Origin: an uncultured Fulvivirga sp.
Lineage (GTDB): Bacteria > Bacteroidota > Bacteroidia > Cytophagales > Cyclobacteriaceae
Assembly: GCA_947500555.1 (NCBI GenBank)
Contig: CANMSE010000002.1
Location: 186,001-250,000, forward strand
Length of the DNA stretch: 64,000 nt
Reading direction: 5' to 3'
Of the stretch, positions 9,152 through 16,841 are shown piece after piece. Made by a program: the position numbers and the translations under genes. Below the pieces are notes generated by a model. It ran no database searches, had not been told where the DNA came from, and saw only the letters and a program-made list of their open reading frames with translations. Every line of letters begins with the position of its first letter. The stretch's first letter is position 1.

Positions 9152-9525
9152 TCTTTAGAGAATTCAAATTCATCATCATCTTCATCCCTCACAATCAAAG
9201 TAGCGGTAGTAAGTGTTAGAATATCAAATACTTCGGTATCGTCATCGTCATACTCTATTTCCACTGTATTGGCATCTAAAAAACGATACTCACCAAAATC
9301 TGTATCCGAGAATGTACCTTCAGAAAATATGATTCTCACTTCCCCATTAGCATCAAATCGAAGCTCCAAATCATAGCTTACTGCACTTCCATTTTCTTCT
9401 TCAATTTCCCAAGAGCCTATTAAGAGGCTTTCATTAGAAGGTGAATCATCATCACTATTACAACTATAAAATGCTAGTGCTAGCAAGGCTAATGCCCATA
9501 AACCGGTTATCCTTAAATTGCTCAT
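9148..9525 (-). CDS. Lipocalin-like lipoprotein
   Basis: 125 residues. The signal peptide ends in AFYSC, followed by NSDDDSPSNES, again an acidic stretch after the lipid-bearing cysteine. The mature sequence starts with LLIGSWEIEEENG, the G-x-W opening common to small lipocalin-like lipoproteins of Bacteroidota, and continues as short beta strands (DLELRFDANGEVRIIF, YRFLDANTVEIEY). It is the first small gene after the hybrid sensor and overlaps the next gene by 4 bp. Ligand unknown. Confidence 0.75.
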   Translation of the reverse strand: MSNLRITGLWALALLALAFYSCNSDDDSPSNESLLIGSWEIEEENGSAVSYDLELRFDANGEVRIIFSEGTFSDTDFGEYRFLDANTVEIEYDDDDTEVFDILTLTTATLIVRDEDDDEFEFSKD

Positions 9526-9629
9526 CTTACAAAGTAGTTTGGTTTGACACGCGCAAGGTATGACGCTTACAAATTGTAGGCTACCAGCCAGGTTTCTAAC
9601 CTTAACACGCTTGTTACAATTTCGAATTT

Positions 9630-12600
9630 TTATTGATTTGAAAGATCAGAAGGGTTGATCTTGTATTGATCTTTGAAACATTTGGTGAAGTAAGACAGGT
9701 TGTTAAAGCCTACATCATATGCTATTTCTGAAACATTCCCTTTTTTGTTTAACAGTAAATAATAGGCCCTTTTAAGTCGATATTGTCTGATAAAATCACT
9801 TGCTGAACAGCCAATAGCGGCTTTAAGTTTACGGTGTAGTTGCACTCTACTCATAGCCATCTCAGAAGCAAAGCTCTCCACGGAAAATTCAGTATCCTGA
9901 ATCTTGTCATCTAGTATTTTTTTTACTTTCTCTAAAAAAACATCATCTGCTGAAGCTATCTTATCGGTATTTGAAGGACTAGTCAAAAATTCAATGCGAT
10001 AATGTTCTAATACTCTTTCTCTTTTGATTAACAAGTTCTGTATTAGTACGGCTAGCTCTTCCAGCTCAAAAGGCTTGGTCACGTAATGATCAGCACCTTT
10101 TAAAAGTCCGGACATTTTACTTTCAAAATCAGCTTTGGCTGTTAACATTATTACAGGAATATGGCTGGTCTTATGATCTGTTCTCAATTCCTGAAGCATC
10201 TCCATACCGTCCATTTTAGGCATCATAAAATCACTGACTATTAAATCTGGAATATTATTTACTGCTAATTCTAATCCTTCTTTTCCATCAGAAGCTGCTT
10301 TAGCGGTATAGTTCTTTGCCAGATAACTCTTCAAATAGCCCCTTAAATCTTCATTATCTTCAACAATTAGGATCAATTGCTTTCGAATATCCTGGGTAAT
10401 CTCTTGTTCACTTAGCTTAAGTTCTTGAGCTTCCGAACCTACCTCAACGGTTAATCTGGTCTCGTTATCTACAACCTCATTACCTGAATAGGCTTCTTTT
10501 TTAGCAGGTATACAAACCAGAAAACTTGTTACTCCGTTTTTACTGTCTACATCAATACTGCCTTTATGCAGACTTAGCAATTCCTTAACCAATGCCAGTC
10601 CTACCCCTGTCCCTTTATCGTTATTAGTAATTTGATGAAATCTATTGAATATACTACTTAGTTCTGTTGGCGAAAGGGTTACTCCACTGTTTTCAACTAC
10701 CACTTCCAATACCTCATTAGTTACCTCTGCTTTTATTGAAACATAATTGGTGTCATCAGTATATTTAAAGGCGTTACTCAGTAAGTTATTCATTACCTTT
10801 TCTATTTTGCTTTTATCAAAGTATACTGTTTGAGGATTTTGAGGAAAATCCTTTATAAACTCTATATTTCTTGATTGAGCAAGGAAATCAAAAGGTGCAG
10901 TTATTTCATTTAAAAATTCTATGAAGTCATTCTTGCTTATACTTAGTTTAAGCTGACCTGCCTCAATTTTTGATAACTCTAATATTTCATTAATTAGTCC
11001 CAGCAGACGCTTAGCGTTGCGTTCGACAATTCCAAGATCACGTTTCTTCTGTTTGTTAGTTGTGTTCTGAATAAGTTGCCTTACTGGCGCCAGTATTAAG
11101 GTCAATGGTGTTCTGAACTCATGAGAAATGTTAGTGAAGAATCGTGTTTTAAGAAGGTCTACCTCCTTCATCTTTTCTATCTCGAGCCTTTCCAGCTTAA
11201 TTTTGTTCTTAAGCCTTTCCCTGATTATAAAAACACGAATTATGAGAAATGACAGCAAGGTGAGTATAATTAGGTAGATCAGATAAGCCCACCAGGTTCT
11301 CCAGGGTGGTGGTAGAACAGTAATACTTAGTTCCACTTCATCATCATTCCATACACCATCGCTATTTGCTGCTAAGACTGTGAATGAATATTGGCCCGGA
11401 TCCAGATTAGTATAGGTGACAAAGTTACGCGTGCCTGATTCTATCCATTCATTTTCAAAACCGACCATTTTATATTTGTAAGTATTGTTTTGAGGCTTGA
11501 GATAGTGCAGAGCTGCAAACTCAATTGATAAGGTTTTATGAGTGTGGTTAAGGATAACTTTGGGTCTTTGTGAAATGTGTGAGGCGATGACATTTTGATC
11601 AGGCATATTGGGATTATCCGGATCAACTAGTTTACCATTAACACTCAATGAAGTAAAAACAGCCTTTGGCACCGTTTTATTTAAACTGATGCTTTCAGGT
11701 TGGAATTTATTATACCCATTAATTCCTCCAAAATATAAATTGCCATCTGCATCCTTAAACTTTGCATTGGCATTAAACTCATTACTTTGCAACCCGTCAT
11801 CAGACTGATAATTGACAAAACTTTCTGATTCGGGATCAAATGCTGAAAGTCCTCCATTGGTACTTAACCATAACACTCCACTATCATCTTCCAAAATGCA
11901 GTAAACCCAGTTGTCAATTAGTCCATTAGCTTTTTTATAGGTTTTGAATTCACCATGTTGAAACTTGCTAAAACCCACACTTGTAGCTAACCAAATTACA
12001 TTTTTACTGTCCTCATAGATATCCCAAACGTTATTTGATTGAAGTGCATTGTCTCTTTCTCTCTTTTCAAACTTTTCTATCGTGTGTGTATTAGGGTCAT
12101 AAATATTTAACCCTCCTCCATAAGTACCCATAAAGACCCGACCCTTAGAGTCTTCAAGAAATGAATAAATAAAGTTATTGCTTAAAGAAGGTGAGGTCGA
12201 TGTATTCAAATTAAACTGAAACCCACCTTCAAAAACATATGCTCCGGCTCCGTGCGTGCCAAGCCAAAGCCTATTTTGCCGATCCTCCATGAGCCGATGA
12301 ATATGCAAACTACCTAGTTGACTACTCACCTCTTCGACCAGTTCTGCCCTATTTTTTTTGTCATTCCATTTAGCCAGCCCTGCACCATCATAAGCTATAA
12401 AAAGTTCATTTTTAGAACTAACCAGCATATCCAAAATAAACTCCGATGGATCGTTAAGTTGCTTTAATTCATGACCCTCTTCTCGAAAAAGCCCTTTTCC
12501 ATACGTTCCTAAAAATATCTCTTCATCGATTTCTTTTATTGAAAAGATCGAGTAATCATGGGTTACGCTATTGCAACAATTGAACTTTTGTAAATCCGGA

Positions 12601-13574
12601 CAGTACTTGTTCAGTCCTCCACTCCATGTACTGACCCATGTGCACCCGGAATGATCTTTTATAATATCAATAATCAAATTGCTGGAAAGGCCATTTGAGG
12701 CTGGCTGTTTAATTACAGACTCAGTCTCTTTGTTATAGAAATAAAGGCCCTTGCCATAAGATGCTATCCAAAGGGTATTATCAATCAAAGTCATTGCTCC
12801 AGCGAACAACAGGTTGTCAAGATCATCATTTCCAGTACTTAAAAACCGCTCTTGAGAATAATCAAAACGCTGAATACCGGACCTGGTCGACACCCACAAC
12901 AGACTATCGACAGCCGTGCTAAAAAAAGCCAGATGATCGTTTTTTAAATCACTGCTTTCAGTTGTGAAATAAGAATACTCTCCGGAAACAGTACTTAGTT
13001 TAAGTAGCCCCTTATCCCATGTAGTTCCATACAACCAGCCTTCTATTACCACAATATCTCTTAAACCGTATGCCATGGAAGTGCCGGTTTCTTTCATAGT
13101 AAGGAAGTGTTGTATATTGTTTCTAGTACTATCTAATTTGTATATGCCGTTATGCCATGTACCAAGCCAAAGATTGTTTTTATCATCTTCATAAATTGCG
13201 GACACAACTCCACTAATGGTTTTATTTAATTCTGATAGTAAAGAAGTAAATTGATTTAGTTTGAAATCATATTGACAAAAACCACCATCTGTACCTATAT
13301 AAAGCCTATTACTTTTATCCTGATATAGTGACCATACTTGATTCCCGCAAAGAGCTCCTTTGCTATTTTCAGAGGTGTAAACCTCAAATTTATATCCGTT
13401 GTATTTGTTCAACCCATGTTCGGTCCCTAGCCATAGATGGCCTTGATGATCTTGGAGAATAGCAGTAACTGAATTTTGAGAGAGTCCATCTTCTATACTC
13501 AAATTTTCAAAGCGTACCTGGGAGGATACTTGAAGATATGAGAGAAAGAGTATGACTGCAAATAGCAGTTTCAT
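9630..13574 (-). CDS. Hybrid two-component system sensor/regulator (Reg_prop propellers, HisKA, HATPase, REC, AraC)
   Basis: 1314 residues. A signal peptide (1-18) is followed by two seven-bladed-propeller regions built from Reg_prop repeats (about 25-640, repeated DHQGHLWLGT-like units), a Y_Y_Y domain (about 660-745, ending LPPPWRTWWAY), one membrane helix (about 755-780), the phosphoacceptor His818 in NISHEFRTP, a HATPase domain, a receiver with Asp1115 in LIVSDFMMPKMDG, and a C-terminal AraC-type HTH (about 1215-1312). Such proteins bind a ligand, often an oligosaccharide, in the periplasm and activate nearby genes directly. The G1 ATP-binding box is degenerate (VENSGVTLS in place of a DTGIGIS-type motif). 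No SusC/SusD genes are next to it; the CHAT and lipoprotein genes are the nearest downstream candidates. Confidence 0.93.
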   Translation of the reverse strand: MKLLFAVILFLSYLQVSSQVRFENLSIEDGLSQNSVTAILQDHQGHLWLGTEHGLNKYNGYKFEVYTSENSKGALCGNQVWSLYQDKSNRLYIGTDGGFCQYDFKLNQFTSLLSELNKTISGVVSAIYEDDKNNLWLGTWHNGIYKLDSTRNNIQHFLTMKETGTSMAYGLRDIVVIEGWLYGTTWDKGLLKLSTVSGEYSYFTTESSDLKNDHLAFFSTAVDSLLWVSTRSGIQRFDYSQERFLSTGNDDLDNLLFAGAMTLIDNTLWIASYGKGLYFYNKETESVIKQPASNGLSSNLIIDIIKDHSGCTWVSTWSGGLNKYCPDLQKFNCCNSVTHDYSIFSIKEIDEEIFLGTYGKGLFREEGHELKQLNDPSEFILDMLVSSKNELFIAYDGAGLAKWNDKKNRAELVEEVSSQLGSLHIHRLMEDRQNRLWLGTHGAGAYVFEGGFQFNLNTSTSPSLSNNFIYSFLEDSKGRVFMGTYGGGLNIYDPNTHTIEKFEKRERDNALQSNNVWDIYEDSKNVIWLATSVGFSKFQHGEFKTYKKANGLIDNWVYCILEDDSGVLWLSTNGGLSAFDPESESFVNYQSDDGLQSNEFNANAKFKDADGNLYFGGINGYNKFQPESISLNKTVPKAVFTSLSVNGKLVDPDNPNMPDQNVIASHISQRPKVILNHTHKTLSIEFAALHYLKPQNNTYKYKMVGFENEWIESGTRNFVTYTNLDPGQYSFTVLAANSDGVWNDDEVELSITVLPPPWRTWWAYLIYLIILTLLSFLIIRVFIIRERLKNKIKLERLEIEKMKEVDLLKTRFFTNISHEFRTPLTLILAPVRQLIQNTTNKQKKRDLGIVERNAKRLLGLINEILELSKIEAGQLKLSISKNDFIEFLNEITAPFDFLAQSRNIEFIKDFPQNPQTVYFDKSKIEKVMNNLLSNAFKYTDDTNYVSIKAEVTNEVLEVVVENSGVTLSPTELSSIFNRFHQITNNDKGTGVGLALVKELLSLHKGSIDVDSKNGVTSFLVCIPAKKEAYSGNEVVDNETRLTVEVGSEAQELKLSEQEITQDIRKQLILIVEDNEDLRGYLKSYLAKNYTAKAASDGKEGLELAVNNIPDLIVSDFMMPKMDGMEMLQELRTDHKTSHIPVIMLTAKADFESKMSGLLKGADHYVTKPFELEELAVLIQNLLIKRERVLEHYRIEFLTSPSNTDKIASADDVFLEKVKKILDDKIQDTEFSVESFASEMAMSRVQLHRKLKAAIGCSASDFIRQYRLKRAYYLLLNKKGNVSEIAYDVGFNNLSYFTKCFKDQYKINPSDLSNQ

Positions 13575-13610
13575 ACTAAAATTTACGAAAAAAAATTCTA
13601 ATTGTTATTG

Positions 13611-14120
13611 CTATCTCTTTTTTACCGGAGTAAGAAAAGGCCTCCATTCTTCACAAGACATTCCTGAAAGATCTCTTAAGAAAAGCATATAAGATGGTCT
13701 TACAGGTTTTTTCTTCAAAACTAGTCCTACTTTTTCCGGAGAGGCATCTCCTTTGATGGCATTACATTTTTTACAAGCCGTCACCAAATTATTCCACGCA
13801 GATTTACCACCCTTGGATCTGGGTATGACATGATCAAGAGTCAAATCCTTATCGGTTCCACAGTATTGACAGGATGAATTATCTCTTCTAAATACATTTT
13901 GCCGAGTGAGTGCCACACCCTTATAAGGAACATTCACATACCTATTAAGTCTAATGACAGCGGGCATAGGAAACGATTGACTCACTGACCTGAGTTTGTA
14001 CCCATTTGCCGGTTTTACGAGTTCTGACTTATTCAAGTAATTCAATAGAAAAGCGCGCTGTATTGTACATACAGAAATAGGGCTAAAATCTTGATTGAGC
14101 ACCAATACTTTTCTATTCAT
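13611..14120 (-). CDS. HNH endonuclease
   Basis: 169 residues. The C-terminal half holds a complete HNH motif with zinc-binding cysteine pairs: CQYCGTDKDLTLDHVIPRS, then GGKSAWNNLVTACKKCNAIKG. The N-terminus (MNRKVLVLNQDFSPISVCTI) is typical of the widespread stand-alone HNH family of Bacteroidota, Cyanobacteria and Actinobacteria, whose physiological role is not established. It is not next to a methylase or any mobile element, so I do not read it as a restriction enzyme. It starts a same-strand series ending at tsaD. Confidence 0.88.
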   Translation of the reverse strand: MNRKVLVLNQDFSPISVCTIQRAFLLNYLNKSELVKPANGYKLRSVSQSFPMPAVIRLNRYVNVPYKGVALTRQNVFRRDNSSCQYCGTDKDLTLDHVIPRSKGGKSAWNNLVTACKKCNAIKGDASPEKVGLVLKKKPVRPSYMLFLRDLSGMSCEEWRPFLTPVKKR

Positions 14121-14168
14121 CCTTTTAAGATACTTTGTATTGATGGCCTTTGCAAGAAAGGTAATTTT

Positions 14169-14957
14169 CTATTTTTTCATGATTCTTCGAAGGGAATGTA
14201 GTTGGTGGGTCTGAACTTGTCCCTCTATTTGGTATATGCCGCCTTCTTTTAGTAAATCAATTCTTACTTTTCCAGAGGCATGAATTATTCCTTCGTTTTC
14301 TAGAATTATACCTACATGTACTATTTTCTGTTCTTCATTGGAGAAAAAAGCCAGGTCACCGACAGTTCTATCTTCAAAAGGCACTAACTCTCCTCTCTTC
14401 ACTTGCTCAGAAGAATCCCTGGGCAAATTATAACCACATATTCGGTAAACAGCTTGGGTGAACCCTGAACAATCTATTCCAAAAGGTGATCTCCCACCCC
14501 ATAGATAAGGAGCATTGAGATATTTAAAAGCAATTTGCTTTAGAAATTCTACATCACGCTTGGCACTTAAACTCTTTGACTCTCCATTAAAGGCCAATTG
14601 CTCTTCAATCTTGAAAATCTCATTGGTAGAAATTGGCAATATGCTACCTATAACTATATTGGTTTGATGTTTATTGAAAAGAATGTTTGATGTCACATCA
14701 GTACATATCTTATAATCTGAATTGTTAATCTGATCAAAATAGTCATCGGAAATATGATGATGTTGTCTGGTATCAATCCAGCCTTCATACTGATCATAGT
14801 AAACTTGAATACGTAACCATTTCTGAGTATCTGAAAAACCTGTAACTGTATAATGATCTCCAAATAAAAGCTGCGTTACAATCTCAGCTTTATCCGAACC
14901 TTCTAACCTTACAGGAACGATACTAACTCTTGCAATACCCTTTTCACCCACTTCCAT
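14169..14957 (-). CDS. C40 (NlpC/P60) peptidase with N-terminal bacterial SH3 domains
   Basis: 262 residues. The N-terminal part (about 5-75) is an SH3b-like domain (VTGFSDTQKWLRIQVYYDQYEGWID). The C-terminal part (about 135-255) is NlpC/P60: catalytic Cys in PFGIDCSGFTQAVYRICGY, His in KIVHVGIILENE and the supporting polar position in IIHASGKVRID. There is no signal peptide, as in Bacillus dipeptidyl-peptidase VI, which cleaves gamma-D-Glu-L-diamino acid bonds of recycled muropeptides in the cytoplasm. Murein peptide recycling is therefore the likely role. It lies 3 bp downstream of smpB, probably in the same transcript. Confidence 0.9.
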   Translation of the reverse strand: MEVGEKGIARVSIVPVRLEGSDKAEIVTQLLFGDHYTVTGFSDTQKWLRIQVYYDQYEGWIDTRQHHHISDDYFDQINNSDYKICTDVTSNILFNKHQTNIVIGSILPISTNEIFKIEEQLAFNGESKSLSAKRDVEFLKQIAFKYLNAPYLWGGRSPFGIDCSGFTQAVYRICGYNLPRDSSEQVKRGELVPFEDRTVGDLAFFSNEEQKIVHVGIILENEGIIHASGKVRIDLLKEGGIYQIEGQVQTHQLHSLRRIMKK

Positions 14958-14959
14958 AG

Positions 14960-15430
14960 TTAAAACCTCATTCTGTCCATTTCCCTTTTCACATCTTTCT
15001 CTTTGATGGAATCTCGTTTGTCATGAATTTTCTTACCCTTACCCAATACTATTTCCATTTTTGCTAAACCACGATCATTTATGAATAGTCTAGTGGGGAT
15101 AATAGTTAAACCCTTCTCATTCATTTTTCCTTCCAACTTCGATAATTCCTGTCTTTTCAAAAGTAGCTTTCTTTCACGATCCTCCTCATGGTTGTAAAAT
15201 GATCCTTGGGAATAAGGTGAAATATGAATGTTCTTAGCAAAAAGCTCACCTTTTTTAAAGTAACAATACCCATCTTGTAGATTCACCTTCCCTTCGCGTA
15301 TCGATTTGATTTCTGTTCCTTTCAAAACAATTCCTGCCATGTAAGTGTCAATAAACTCAAATTCGTACTTAGCTCTTCTATTTCTAATATTTATGTCGTC
15401 AGAGAATCTCGACTTATCTTTCTTCGCCAT
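14960..15430 (-). CDS. smpB: SsrA-binding protein SmpB
   Basis: 156 residues from the ATG at 15430 ([20 protein letters not shown]). A TTG nine bases upstream gives a longer frame but is less likely. The family signatures are clear: [20 protein letters not shown], the [18 protein letters not shown] segment and the basic C-terminal tail [20 protein letters not shown]. SmpB binds tmRNA and brings it to stalled ribosomes for trans-translation. The start overlaps the stop of the upstream thioesterase gene by 17 bp. The tmRNA gene is not in the window. Confidence 0.96.
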   Translation of the reverse strand: MAKKDKSRFSDDINIRNRRAKYEFEFIDTYMAGIVLKGTEIKSIREGKVNLQDGYCYFKKGELFAKNIHISPYSQGSFYNHEEDRERKLLLKRQELSKLEGKMNEKGLTIIPTRLFINDRGLAKMEIVLGKGKKIHDKRDSIKEKDVKREMDRMRF

Positions 15431-15824
15431 CAGAACCAAAATTAGAAAAAATCTTTTCTATCACATGTCTTTTTAACACCTTCTGCCCTGTTTTACCAGT
15501 TGCAATTATCCGATCATTCACTTTCGCTATATAGTTACATATCAACTCGTTATCATTGAGTTCAATTATAATTGCTTCTATCAAAAGTCGTTCGCCTAAA
15601 AATGCCGGGGATTTATGATCAATAGTTAGCATAGTGCCTATACCTTCCTCATCTTCCTCACAAATTTCTGGCATGAATTGTCTTGACGACCGCTCAATCT
15701 CCCTTGCTAAAGCAAAAGTTGAACAAACTTTATGAATTATCTTTTCGTCAAAAGCTGCCATATCACTAGAATTGACAACGTGTTCGATGCTCCTTTTATC
15801 ACCAATCTCAACCTGGTTTTTCAT
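15414..15824 (-). CDS. Hotdog-fold thioesterase (fluoroacetyl-CoA thioesterase-like)
   Basis: About 136 residues from the ATG at 15824; an alternative TTG lies two codons upstream. The sequence has the layout of FlK-like hotdog proteins: [17 protein letters not shown] as the helix, [21 protein letters not shown] and [22 protein letters not shown] as strands. These proteins hydrolyse acyl-CoA thioesters, but members outside the fluoroacetate producers usually have unknown substrates, and no substrate is implied here. It starts 2 bp after the tsaD stop and overlaps smpB, so all three are one operon. Confidence 0.8.
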   Translation of the reverse strand: MKNQVEIGDKRSIEHVVNSSDMAAFDEKIIHKVCSTFALAREIERSSRQFMPEICEEDEEGIGTMLTIDHKSPAFLGERLLIEAIIIELNDNELICNYIAKVNDRIIATGKTGQKVLKRHVIEKIFSNFGSDGEER

Positions 15825-15826
15825 AC

Positions 15827-16831
15827 TCAAAACTTCATCCTTGGGTCAGGTGATGTCTTTATATCCTCAAACTGACTTTTTAAATATTTAAAATGAGCCG
15901 TCATTGCGATCATGCCGGCATTGTCGGTGCAGTATTGAAACTCAGGAATATAGACATTCCAATTGTTCTCCAAGGCCATATCAGTGAGAATATTTCTTAA
16001 ACCCGAATTAGCTGAAACACCCCCTGCAATAGCTATCTCTTTAATACCTAGTTTATTACTTGCCTTTTTTAGTTTACCCATTAACATTCGTATCAAACTA
16101 AATTGTAAGCTGGCGCATATGTTATTTAGGTTATTCTTGATAAAATTTTTATCCTTTTTCAGATTATCTCTCAGAAAATATAAAAAAGCTGTTTTTATGC
16201 CACTAAATGAAAAATTCAATCCTTCCATCTCAGAGTCTGGGAAAGTATAGGCCTGGCCATCTCCCTGAGACGCATACTTATCAATTAATGGCCCCCCAGG
16301 ATATGGTAAATCAAGTAGCTTGGCTGATTTATCAAATGCCTCGCCAACAGCATCATCATGAGTTTCACCTATTACCTCCATATCCAAGTGATCTTTTACC
16401 AAAACTATTTGAGTGTGTCCACCACTTACTGTCAAGCACAAAAATGGAAATGAAGGTTTAGGATCATCAATAAAGTGGGCTAAAATATGTGCTTGCATAT
16501 GATTCACGCCTATAAGTGGGATATTCAAACCCTGAGCCAATGATTTAGCAAATGAAGATCCCACTAATAAAGCACCAAGCAACCCAGGACCTTTGGTAAA
16601 AGCTATAGCATCTAGTTCTGTTTTATCTATTTTTGCTTCTTTGAGTGCTTGATCTACAACCGGAATAATATTTTGTTGATGAGCCCTTGAAGCTAACTCT
16701 GGAACCACTCCGCCATAATTTTCGTGTACAGATTGCGTTGCAACTATATTATTGAGTACTTTGCCTTTTTTAATAATAGCAGCAGATGTTTCATCGCAAG
16801 ACGATTCGATGGCAAGAATAGTGGGGTTCAT
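15827..16831 (-). CDS. tsaD: tRNA N6-adenosine threonylcarbamoyltransferase TsaD
   Basis: 334 residues, the normal length. The ASKHA fold and metal site are intact: the opening AIESSCDETSAAI, the iron-binding HMQAHILAH, the phosphate loop LTVSGGHTQIVLV, and GGVSANSGLR and YCTDNAGMIA near the C-terminus. TsaD transfers the threonylcarbamoyl group to A37 of ANN-decoding tRNAs with TsaB and TsaE, which are not in the window. It is the first gene of the minus-strand series down to the peptidase. Its start codon is only 10 bp from the divergent TamB-like start. Confidence 0.97.
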   Translation of the reverse strand: MNPTILAIESSCDETSAAIIKKGKVLNNIVATQSVHENYGGVVPELASRAHQQNIIPVVDQALKEAKIDKTELDAIAFTKGPGLLGALLVGSSFAKSLAQGLNIPLIGVNHMQAHILAHFIDDPKPSFPFLCLTVSGGHTQIVLVKDHLDMEVIGETHDDAVGEAFDKSAKLLDLPYPGGPLIDKYASQGDGQAYTFPDSEMEGLNFSFSGIKTAFLYFLRDNLKKDKNFIKNNLNNICASLQFSLIRMLMGKLKKASNKLGIKEIAIAGGVSANSGLRNILTDMALENNWNVYIPEFQYCTDNAGMIAMTAHFKYLKSQFEDIKTSPDPRMKF

Positions 16832-16841
16832 TTTTTAGATT

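Noticed and set aside
13611..14120. HNH endonuclease as part of a restriction system or mobile intron
   Set aside because: No methyltransferase, intron or integrase is near, and the stand-alone family is a common chromosomal one.
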